From Erythroxylum novogranatense (Eukaryota > Streptophyta > Magnoliopsida > Malpighiales > Erythroxylaceae), in contig CM057235.1 of assembly GCA_029891385.1 (NCBI GenBank), positions 22,685,120-22,749,119 on the forward strand: a DNA stretch of 64,000 nt, read 5' to 3'. The notes beneath the pieces are model-generated. The model made no database searches. It was not told the DNA's origin and worked only from the letters and a program-made list of their open reading frames with translations. Shown here in pieces: positions 10,587 through 19,919 of the stretch; positions within the stretch are counted from its first letter, which is position 1; every line of letters starts with the position of its first letter. The position numbers and the translations under genes are program-made.

Positions 10587-12554
10587 ATGGAGCTAGCTAT
10601 GATGTTCGAAAGGCATGTGGACTTCGAATCTCTGAAGAAAGATTCTATGGATGTTGAACAGGAAATTGTAGAAGCTGGGTGGAGAAATTTTTTCCAGGTG
10701 CAGGAACCAGTGTATACATATGAGGTATATGACTTTTGGAAGCATGCGCAACTGGTTGATAACACCATCGTCTCCACAGTAGATGGAATAAATGTTATTG
10801 TGACAAAGGAGTTAGTGGAGAAGGTGACTGAATGCTCTTCGAATGGAGAAACCCTATCAACCAAAGCCGGATGGATGTCCAAGGTTAGTATGAAGGAAGA
10901 AGATGTCAGAAAACAGTTATATGGAGCTAATGAGCCATGGGAGAGGAAGACTTCAAGTCTGGTCCCGAAGGCTAAGGTTCTTCATGCGATTTTGTTTAAT
11001 TGCATCTTACCAAGAGCCGGGTCAAGACATCTAGTGACTACCTTGGATGAGCAATGTCTGTTCTATCTGCTAAATCGCCGACCAATAAACCTACCATTTT
11101 TTATTTTTCATTATATGGTTAAGGGGATGAAGGATACCAACAGTTATCCTTACGGCATGCTACTCACCAAGATTTTTAGGGAATCCGGAGTCCTTCTTCA
11201 CAGAGGAATCAGAAGGATGGTATCTGTCAAGAGTACCATTAACTCAGATACAATAAGAAGAATGGGCTTGAAGATTATGGTGAAAGTAGAAGCGGAGTCT
11301 AAAAAGAAAGCTAGAACTGAGGAGGAGCGGTTATCAAAGAAGTCTCCCGCCACAAGTTCTAAATCTCAAGTAAGTATGAGATTACCGATAGATGAAAGAA
11401 TAAAATTATCTGGTAGACCGTTGATAAAATAGGCAAGTCCTCAAAGAGAAGTGAGCCCAGTTCGGAGTACATAAGAAGGTGAGCAGAAAAGAAGAGGAGA
11501 GAATCTTTTAGGTGAAATTTCTAAAAAGGCAAGGAGATCACCTAAGATTCGTACTCTGCAACAACAGGAAGAGAAGAGAGCCAGAGAGCAGAGTCAGGCA
11601 GAAGGTTCTGGATCTCGCGTACCGAAAGGAAAAAGATCTCTAGTCTCAATTTTACAAGAAGATTCAACCAAACAGGCTAAAGAGACTGAGAAGAAGAGAA
11701 AGTCGGAGTCTGAGAAGGAAAAATCTCAAGTTCAGAAAACTCCGAGACTGACTGAAGCAGAAGGGAAGACTAAGGAGATTAGTCGAAAGAAGAGTGTGTC
11801 CACTGTTGGGGAAGTTAATCAAAAGAAAGATACCTTCAATGCTGCTCAAAAGGAAAAGGAAATCGAGCATAGCAGAGTTTAGGATATTCCCACTACTCAA
11901 CAGGAGGAACCAGAGGAGCTAAGCCTGGTTTAGGAGAATCCTATTGAAGATCAACAAGAGGCAACAGCAGAATTAAACTTGGTTCAGGAAACACAGGAGA
12001 AATCTGATGAACCTGGTCTGATTGTATTCAACTATTCTAAAATTTTGATAAGAGACAAGTTGAAGATCAGAATGGTTGAAGTTGTTACCAAGAGGATAAC
12101 TGCAATCGCCATCTATGATCAACCAAGGAGGAAGATAATGGCTGTCGTACAACCTATTTCGATAAATAGTGACACATGACATTTACTGAATGAAGATGAA
12201 AAAACTTTCTTTGATGTCTTGAGGGATGCTGCTACAAAACTATACCCTACGAAAATGTCCAGTAAACCGTGTACTATTTACCCAATCACAGAGAAGACGG
12301 AAATAAAGGTTGTACTGGATATTCAGCCAAGATATCCTTTGGATTTGAATAAGGGGAAGTCGAAGCTATATCCTGAAGAAATCAGTGATGATCTGTCCGC
12401 AGATCAAATTGAAGATGAAGTGCGTCGAATTGATGCAGCATGCGCTTCAAAGGAGAATACTGACGGAGCTAGTTATAGCTATACAGATAAGTATGAATAC
12501 TATCCAGTAGGGGGACGACTGATAACAAGGACATTTATTGAATCCCTTGTCTAG
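10587..12554 (+). pseudogene. E2 extra 3' ORF, main part
   Basis: This is the extra ORF downstream of pol that characterises SIRE/Maximus elements, often called env-like. I see no signal peptide or membrane segment, so an envelope role is not supported. Start at 10587 is chosen because E3 has the same start context (MELAMMFERHVDF here, MEQSMIYGRNVDF there). About 240 residues of folded-looking sequence ('HAILFNCILPRAGSRH', 'LLNRRPINLPFFIFHYMV') resemble the plant transposon-protein domain found in such ORFs. A highly charged Lys/Glu/Ser region follows, then a conserved tail with 'KPCTIYPI'. All of it is in one frame with stops at about 11430, 11472, 11880, 11931, 12177 and 12552. Confidence 0.75.
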
Positions 12555-12580
12555 ACAGTTTTGCGTATTAGGCCTTTATC

Positions 12581-14001
12581 TAACACTACAAGAAAAATGT
12601 AAATTAGCGACGGAAAATTAGCAACGGAAACATTTTTGTAGGCAATTAAAATTAAGTGATTTAGCGACGGTACTAATATTCGTCACTAAATTTGGAGGGA
12701 ATTTGTCGCGGCAAAATTATCGACGGACATTAGCGACGGAACAATATAGCCGTCGGTAATTTATTATCGACGAAAAATATACCGTTAGAAATTAGCGACG
12801 GAAAGCATATTTCCGTCGCTAAAATTAAGTAATTTAGCGACGGTACTAATACTCGTCGCTAAATTTGGAGGGAATTCGTGGCGGCAAAATTAGCGACGAA
12901 TTTAGCGACGGTATACGTTCCGTCGCTAAAAATGGAGGAAATTTTTGGCGGAATAAAAAATTTTGAATTTACCTACGGAAAATTCCGTAGGTAAATTCCG
13001 TTGGTAAATTAATTTAGCGACGAAAATTTTCATTCCGTCGGTAAAAAGGCAGGAATTATTGGCGGTATTAAAATTTTTGAATTTACCAACGGAAATTTTT
13101 CGTCGGTAAATTCTTTTTAAATATGAACTCACCCGACATCTCCCTCCCACTTCTATCTTCTTCTTCTTTCTTCCTACATCTTCTCTTCGATTTTCTTAGA
13201 GCTTATTTCTCTGTTGTGGACTCCTTTTCTGCTCGACGATGTTGTCTTCTCTAGCTATTGTCATCGTGTCCTTTGGTAGAGGTATTTTTGCAACTATTGT
13301 CATGTGTTTTTTCATATATTAGATGAAAATTAATTTGGGTATTTATTACTTTCGTTTATTTGTGTATTTTATTATTGGAAAATAACTTTAAGGTATAAAT
13401 GTTAGTGATAGAAGGGACAAGATGTAATTTTAGTTGTGACGTTAAAATAAATTTCTGATGCATGTAAGGTATTTAATGAAATGTTTGTTATTTGAAAAAA
13501 TAATTTCAGTTCTTTATTTTCAGTTCTGTTTTAGTATGAAGTTTAATATTTTAATTCTTTTACTTGAAATAATGATTTTTTCTCCATGGTGGCTTCGAGA
13601 GAAACTAAACAGTTAGCAGGTAAATTTTAAAAAAATAGTTTTCAGCAAATTTACCGACGGAAAAAAATTCCGTTGGTAAATATATTGGATTTTACCGACG
13701 GAAAAAATTCCGCCGCTAATTACCGACGGAATTCAAATTCCATTGCTAATTTTCTGACAAAAAAATTTACGGACTAAACAAAATAACCGTCGGTAAATTT
13801 ACCGATGGAAATTTCTATCCGTCGGTAATTTCGTCGGAAAATTTACCAACGGAAAATATCCGTCGTTAAATTTAGCGACGGCCATATCTCCGACGCCTTT
13901 GTCCGTCTCTAAATTCTGTCGCTAAGTAAGCTTACCGACGGAATATGTACAAATTCTGTCAGTAAATTTCGTCGGTAAACTTTATTTTTCTTGTAGTGTA
14001 A
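12581..14001. mobile_element. Non-autonomous CACTA transposon (12584-13998) with TSD TAA
   Basis: The left end is CACTACAAGAAAAATG at 12584 and the right end is its inverse, TTTTTCTTGTAGTG, ending at 13998. Three-base target duplications TAA lie at 12581-12583 and 13999-14001. Subterminal regions (12600-13110 and 13640-13980) are packed with 'ttagcgacgg'/'taccgacgg' units in both orientations, the usual kind of transposase-binding repeats. The centre (13140-13620) is AT-rich and has no transposase, so it must be mobilised in trans. Removing it restores an open frame in the E2 3' ORF. Confidence 0.93.
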
Positions 14002-14329
14002 TACACTGTCTATTGAAGCTGAAGCCATACCCCTGCAAGGAAGACAATTGCTAATGCTACCTGCTCCTTTTGACTTAGATCTTCCAGAAGCTAATCTATT
14101 CATTCCTCCACCAATTTTTGAGGTTGTTGACGGCTACATTTCATCCTCAGACGCATATGCTACAACAATTGCATTCACTGCACCCTCAACAGATAATGAT
14201 CAATCCTCCTCACCGTTTGACTCCCAAGCTGAAATCAGTCACTTACGCGGAGAAGTCAACAAGATAAAGGAGATGATGAATGAAATGAATAAGATGATGA
14301 CAGAACTGATGAAGAGTCATCGTCATTGA
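14002..14329 (+). pseudogene. E2 extra 3' ORF, C-terminal part
   Basis: The reading frame entering from 12554-12583 continues directly here once the CACTA element and one TAA copy are discounted. Visible features are 'LLMLPAPFDLDLPEANLFIPP', a Ser/Thr-rich stretch, and a C-terminal coiled coil with 'EISHLRGEVNKIKEMMNEMN'. It ends with the stop at 14327-14329. It is the end of the SIRE-type 3' ORF. The coiled coil suggests self-association, but no function is known to me. Confidence 0.75.
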
Positions 14330-14549
14330 TCATTTTTTATTATAACAAATAGGGGGAGAAGAAAATGGAAGGTAGCATAAGAGAATGGAAGGAAGCAATC
14401 AGAGAATCTCAAAGGGTGTGATTGAAGGAGTCGAAGAAAAAGAAAGAAGGAAGAGGAAGATTTTTTAAGATAAGTTTTTTTTTCTGCTTAAACATTTTAT
14501 TTTGTTTTCTTTTATGTGTATAATTTGTTATCATCAAAAAGGGGGAGAT
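14330..14549 (+). other. E2 3' untranslated region and polypurine tract
   Basis: About 200 bp of purine-rich noncoding sequence ends in 'aaaaagggggagat' (14536-14549), the polypurine tract that primes plus-strand synthesis, directly before the LTR start TGTTGAG. An earlier 'agggggagaag' at about 14351 could be a second tract. Confidence 0.8.
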
Positions 14550-14639
14550 TGTTGAGTCAAAATGACTTTATATATATATGATTTTGATGTATAACAAAGA
14601 AGTAGTAAAAGCATACGCAAAATAGAAAACAGACATACG

Positions 14640-14895
14640 GAGAATAAAACACAGACGCAGACGAAGAAATACAGACGCAGATTGAAAAACAGACGGAGAA
14701 GGAGAAAAGCAGACGTAGACGTAAAACAAAACAGAGAAGCAGACGTAGACACAAAATGAGAAGCAGACGCAGACGCAAAATGAGAAGCAGACGCAGACGC
14801 AAAATGAAAAGCAGACGCAGACACAAAATGAAAAGCAGACGCAGACGTAAAATGAAAAGCAGACACAGATGCAAAAATATAGACGAAGAAAAGCA
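14640..14895. repeat. 24-bp tandem repeat in E2 LTR U3
   Basis: Units of the form 'agaagcagacgcagacgc' plus 'aaaatg' repeat with small changes, clearest at 14756-14875. Because 24 is a multiple of three, the array is open in several frames on both strands and yields low-complexity Arg/Ser/Lys or Cys/Phe/Leu peptides that are not genes. It sits upstream of the TATA box. Confidence 0.85.
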
Positions 14896-15011
14896 GACGC
14901 AGAATTCAAAAGAAGACGCAAGAGTCAGTTCGAGTTAGTTACTGATTAACCGTTTCTTTCAAGAAGCAAGATTCAAGATTCAAGATTCAAGAAGCAGTTA
15001 TAGAAGAAGAC

Positions 15012-15019
15012 TATAAATA
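15012..15019 (+). promoter_or_regulatory. TATA box in E2 LTR
   Basis: TATAAATA lies about 460 bp into the LTR, downstream of the repeat array. The identical octamer is found after the repeat array in the E3 LTR, which supports it as the element promoter. Confidence 0.55.
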
Positions 15020-15570
15020 TAAGAAGAAGTCGAAGATTGCAAAGTTAGCAAGAGCGAAAGCTGAAAAGAGCAAAAGTTGAGATAATTGATTTACGTACGT
15101 GAACATTGTGCAAATTAGCTGAGATCTAGTTTTACTGTAACAGGTTTCAAATACTTTTGTAATAAAGTAGCCTGCAGAGGCTAAGAGTGAAAGAATACTG
15201 AGTGTAGAGACCTGAAGAGGCTCGGAAAGAATACTTGTAAACGTTGAAGAGATAGTGAAATCTAAGAAAGAACTCTGAGGACTGGATGTAGCCCACGGTT
15301 TGGGGTGAACCAGGATAAAATCACTGTGTCAACTTCTACTCTACTCTATCTCTTTTAAAGTTCAAAGTTTTGTTATTACTTAATTTCCGAAACAAGTTTT
15401 CAAAGTTTTGATTGACTGGAACGTACTGAAGTTTCTGTAAAAGAACTTGCTTTTAACAAAACAGTTTTGAAAGAGTTTTCAAAAAAAGGGGAATACACAA
15501 TTCAACCCCCCCCTTCTCGTGTATTCGTTATCGTATTATAAGCATTGTACTAAAGTGTGATTTACTTCAA

Positions 15571-16440
15571 ATTCTTGTGTGTATCTGTGATATAAATTTT
15601 TGGTTTTGAAGTAAGTTTGGGTAATAGACCTATGGATTAGTGCTATGGTTAGATTATTTGTTTACAAGTATGTGTAGTAAGACACAAAACAAATTATTAG
15701 GTTATGGGAAACAATGTATAAGTGACTAAAGGAGCAACTGACACTCAAGTTGAACATGGCTTTAATTCTACTACCAATCTATAAGAGCGCACTGAATTAG
15801 CTCAAGAATAAAACCAAATTAAGTGTCGTATTACCTTTTGATGATCATCTCAATTTCTACAAGATATTGTCTTGCTTTTCCATTTTAGATATTTCGTAGA
15901 AGGGATAGATTGAACAAAGAAAGGTTTCATGCATTTTTTTAGGTGATAGTAGTAGGAATCACATTTGGGGTTGGCTACTTATGTTTGTTCCAATATGAGG
16001 TGAATTCTTGTGTGTATCTGTGCTATAAATTTTTGGTTTTGAAGTAAGTTTGGGTAATAGCCCTATAGATTGGTGTTATGGTTAGATTATTTGTTTATAA
16101 GTATGTGCAGTACGACACAAAACAAATTATTAGGTTATGGGAAACTGTGTATGCATGACTAAAGGAGCAATTGACACTCAAGTTAACCATGGCTTTAATT
16201 CTACTACCAATCTATAGGAGCGCACTGAATTGGCTCAAGAATAAGACAAAATAAGTGTCGTATTACCTTTCGATGATCATATCAATTTCTACAAGATATT
16301 GTCTTGCTTTTTCATTTTAGATATTTCGTAGAAGGGATAGATTGAACAAAGAAAGGTTTCATGCGTTCTTTTTCTAGGTGATAGTAGTATGAATCACATT
16401 TCGAGGTGATAGTAGTAGGAGTCACATTTGGGGTTGGCAT
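15571..16440. repeat. 433-bp direct duplication
   Basis: 15571-16003 and 16004-about 16440 are near-identical, both starting 'attcttgtgtgtatctgtg' and containing 'gaagtaagtttgggtaatag', 'gagcgcactgaatt' and 'agatatttcgtagaaggg'. The second copy ends with a further 25-bp duplication containing 'aggtgatagtagta'. The first copy begins right at the E2 LTR boundary, so E2 was inserted in, or truncated, this array. I do not recognise the unit. It has stop-rich exon-like pieces but no clear product. Confidence 0.85.
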
Positions 16441-16471
16441 CATTTGGCCTATAACTTCCCTAGACTAATTT

Positions 16472-16963
16472 GTGCATTCAAATAAAATAGTTGATAGAGA
16501 AGAAATGATGAAACAAATGTTCTTCCTTAATCATTCTCAACTTGGGCAAGCTAACACCATTAACATAGACATGCTTTGTAAATTGATTGCACTTAGTTTA
16601 TCAAGAAAGGACTCTTCTATTCATCCAAACCATACATATCAACATAAAGAATATGAGGTAACAAATTTTCTTAATTCACTTATGTTGTACATCACCTTCT
16701 TACAGTTTTTGTGAAGATTAATTGCTTATGTTCATGCTTTCTAAATTTGTTTAGAAAAAGAATTGACATTGTGTTGTTAGTTTGGGACTATATTAATTGT
16801 TTTGATTAAATTGAGCTTACAATAAAATAGTTAGTATTTTAGTCTTTAGTTCTATTAATATGTTTATGAGCATGGTAGTTTTATAATTCTAATGTACTTG
16901 TTTTTTTATAGGAAGGTGATGATTATAGGTAAATAAGAAGGTACTTGGGAAAGGAATTTGGCG
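16472..16963 (+). pseudogene. Unrecognised gene-like fragment with a possible intron
   Basis: A short frame (16472-16714) encodes a non-repetitive peptide including 'LGQANTINIDMLCKLIALSL' and 'SRKDSSIHPNHTY'. A GT donor fits after 'gaatatgag' at about 16659. A polypyrimidine stretch ending 'ttttttatag' at about 16912 gives an acceptor, after which coding-like sequence 'gaaggtgatgattatagg' soon meets a stop. I cannot assign a family. It may be a host gene relic or an exon of a transposase gene. Low confidence. Confidence 0.25.
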
Positions 16964-19293
16964 TGCCTATACATATTGATTTTGTTTAGTATTTAAATTA
17001 ATTCGCTTCTATTTCATATGAAATGGCGGAAGATAATGTAGGTAAATTTTTAGCTAGTTAGTTTTTGCTTTTGTATTTTGAATATGTTAAAGGTTCAATT
17101 TTACAGGTTCTTATGAACTATATATTATATATAAATGCAATTTTTCAGTTGTTTACATTTGATGGTACATACCACATTAATATCTGTAATTGATTTTTAA
17201 TGTATATATGAATGTTGCTTACATAATAACAAGAGTTTTCGTTTATGTTAACATATTGTTAGCAACGAAAGAATAAATTATTGCTTTTGTTGTAATAAAA
17301 TGTTACTTAAAAAGTTTACTTTGTTGCCTTATAATGACTTAAAGTGTTATAATATTTATTTAATATCATTGTTACTGTATGAAGCTAATGTGTTGCCTTA
17401 GTCAAAACTTAAAACAACATTTTTTAACTGATCAAATTTTTTTACTTTATACTTACAATAACTTCAACAATAATTGTGCTAATAGGAACAGTTTTATCTA
17501 TTGTTTAAAGCTATTTTTTTACCGTAGGCACACAAAATTCGTCAGGATTATGAAAGGTTATCTTTAATAGTAACAGAATTTTATTAGTTATATAATAATT
17601 CATTAATCATATATTTTAATTTATTTATTTGATGAATCAGCTAATAAAAATCTGATTATAAGTGATGGACTAACATAAAATACATCTCCAGGACGAAATG
17701 TAGAAAATTCTTTCTAAATTCTGAATCTTCGAAGTTCTTGTGAACAAGTAATGGGAAGAGAAAGAACTAATGGGATCAAATCCTCTTATCACATTCATTT
17801 ATTAATATAATATAATATTATAATCCATTCATTTATTATATTAATATAATATATGTGAATGGATGGTTTGAGGAATAAAATAGCACGGATAATCAGAAAT
17901 AGGGATCTATTCACAGAACTAAATGGATGTGCAACTTGAATAGTCTGGAGTCTGAGGAGGGAGATCACAGAAGATCTGTTCCCGGAGTCTCCTCAACCAT
18001 TAAAAGCAAAACAAAGAGAAGTTATCTCCCGAGTGTAGTCATTTCAAAACAACAAATTGCATTTAAGACGGGGCGGGGACTATAAGTCTATAACAAAGAG
18101 AGCAACAAAAGAGAGCCGTCCTTTTTGACTCACTGAGCTGAACTGTACTGAAATGTCCATCGACTCTGCTCAGAGGTATGGGTATGAGGATGGCATGCTC
18201 ATGTCTTATCAACCACTGCGTGGCTGGTGGTGCTGGAAAGGGATCTCATCTCCTGGTCGTCAGCCCCACTAATATATAAACGTCTTTAATGGGATTAATA
18301 AAGTGTTTTGTTTTATGGGCAGAGACAGAGACACTACAGGGAGCAGGGAGTAGGGACGCGTTCAGGTCAGTGGGTAATCTTTGGAAAGAACCAAAGTACA
18401 AAAGGTACCTTCTTTTCAGAAGTAGAACCATCCTGCGCTATTTTATCAGAATCTATTTAGGATTTTAGATGGGCGTTTTCTGGACCTACAATCTATCAAT
18501 GCGCATACCAAGAAAACTGAAAATATCGTACGGAAAAGTCAACGTTTGACTAACTTAATTCAGTTTAATAAAATTAACGAAGGAATATTCAAATCGCACA
18601 AATTTCATAGAGTAAAATGAATTTAAATTTAAGTTATTATATTTTACATTTCTTTAAATATGTAGATATTTTATTTATACGCCATTTCATAGTTGATTAT
18701 CTCTGATTACTTTTGTAATATCATTTCAAAAAAACTTATAATTTTAATTAAATAACATGCATTTTAGTTATCAATTTTTTTAACTACAACTAAATGTAAC
18801 TCTCAACTAATTTTTAAACAATATTATGCCACAATTAACCCAAATAAAACTATAAGTACTTATAATTCTATTATTTTAAAATTTAAGAGTATTAAAATGA
18901 TGTCTATTACATTATAAATATAATAAGATCAAATTGATATAAATAACGACACATAATTATTTAATTTTATGTAATATTAAAATATAAATTATATTTTAAT
19001 ATAATATTGTTTGATTGTTTAATAAGTTTAGATTGTTCAGTTGTGATGTTAAATTGTACTAATAAATTTAATTATGTTAAAAATAGTATTGTACTACTAC
19101 TATTTTGAAAAACCTTGGACATTTTCGAATGATTGTCTTTTGTAAATTTATCATAAAATTAGAGACGACGATGGAGCATGAATAATGACAAAGCATTGGC
19201 AATGTGGATGTCCTCTGTCATTTTCTTTGTAACACTATAAAAATCGTCCTCTTACTGTCTCACTACGAGTCTCTTCGCCACCTTCCTACACCT
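16964..19293. other. AT-rich region with no recognised gene
   Basis: This is about 2.3 kb of mostly AT-rich sequence. A less AT-rich patch at about 17900-18450 (with 'gagccgtcctttttgactcactg' style sequence) might be old host promoter or gene DNA, but I see no convincing frame. An AT palindrome is noted separately. I see no element boundaries here. Confidence 0.5.
17824..17866. repeat. AT-rich palindrome
   Basis: The centre TATTATATTAATATAATA is a perfect 18-nt palindrome flanked by 'ccattcattta' and 'tatgtgaatgg', giving an imperfect hairpin of about 40 nt. A related 'cacattcatttattaatata' lies just before it. It may be the remnant of a small MITE, but no target duplication was identified. 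Confidence 0.5.
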
Positions 19294-19919
19294 TGTAAAA
19301 CCCAACTTAGATAAAACATCCTACTACTATAGAGTATATACCCGAACATCTAAGGACATTCAAGTACATATCCTATGATAATAGTATGTTAGAGCAATCA
19401 CATATCTAACTTACTTATAGCATCATCTAATATAATTAAAAGTCATCAAATTTAAAACCATTTCTTACATTCATTGTCAAAAACTCACACTGTATTCATT
19501 GAACAAATATTTACAATCCTTATACAAGTTCTAGACAAAAAAAACTACAAAATATAAGTTACAACTCTTCTGATGTGAGCTGACAGACCTTTGAGTCATA
19601 TCTTAATCCAAAAGGTACCGTTAGTCCAGTCTAAGAAACCAGGTCTCCTGTCTCGTACCTGAAAAGCCACGTTGTAATTTTTTATGAGTTTAGCGAACTT
19701 AATAAGTGAACTATCATTGATGATTTCACCCAAGTCAAATATACAATATCACATTTTTCACATATCATAACATATATAATCCAAATACTCACATTATCAT
19801 GACACATCATGTTATCATTGCAAATTCAGAAAAGATATATACAAACACAAATGCATATGAGACTCCAGATTTGTTGTTATTATTGTGATCGAGTGCCTTT
19901 TAGATATGGATTCAGATAC
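19294..19919 (-). mobile_element. Fragment of long Gypsy-type LTR, minus orientation
   Basis: It starts TGTAAAACCC, and several blocks follow the order seen in the LTR of element A at 41691-42370: a 'gagttt.gcgaact' block (19684), 'atgcatatgagactc' (19850) and 'tgatcgagtgcc' (19887). Similarity is moderate, so it belongs to an older or different subfamily. It is cut at 19919 by an LTR of opposite orientation. Confidence 0.55.

Larger units (their letters stand above)
6139..15569 (+). mobile_element. E2: SIRE/Maximus-like Copia element, 5' truncated
   Basis: The order on + is partial gag, protease, integrase, reverse transcriptase, RNase H, an additional 3' ORF, polypurine tract and 3' LTR. 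Copia order (integrase before RT), the long coiled-coil gag tail and the extra 3' ORF point to the SIRE/Maximus lineage. It starts in mid-gag because E1 is inserted at 6139; the 5' LTR and first part of gag are outside the window. A CACTA element splits the 3' ORF. The pol frame has few lesions compared with E3, so E2 seems the less decayed of the two. Confidence 0.9.
14550..15569 (+). mobile_element. E2 3' LTR
   Basis: This 1020-bp LTR starts TGTTGAGTCAA after the polypurine tract and ends 'gtgatttacttca'. The E3 5' LTR has the same two ends (22612 and 23799). Its U3 part holds a 24-bp tandem repeat. A TATAAATA at 15012-15019 matches in position-type with TATAAATA at 23234 in E3. The flank at 15570 should be the right target duplication (aattc). 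Confidence 0.9.

Noticed and set aside
10454..10882. 142-residue minus-strand frame
   Set aside because: It is antisense to the conserved 3' ORF of E2; E3 does not keep it open.
10587..12554. Retroviral-type envelope gene
   Set aside because: No signal peptide, transmembrane segment or processing site is visible. Called only as the extra 3' ORF of the SIRE type.
14756..14938. Arg/Ser/Lys-rich 60-residue frame that looks like an RS protein, and Cys/Phe/Leu-rich frames on the opposite strand
   Set aside because: They are products of the 24-bp tandem repeat in the E2 LTR, which keeps every frame periodic.
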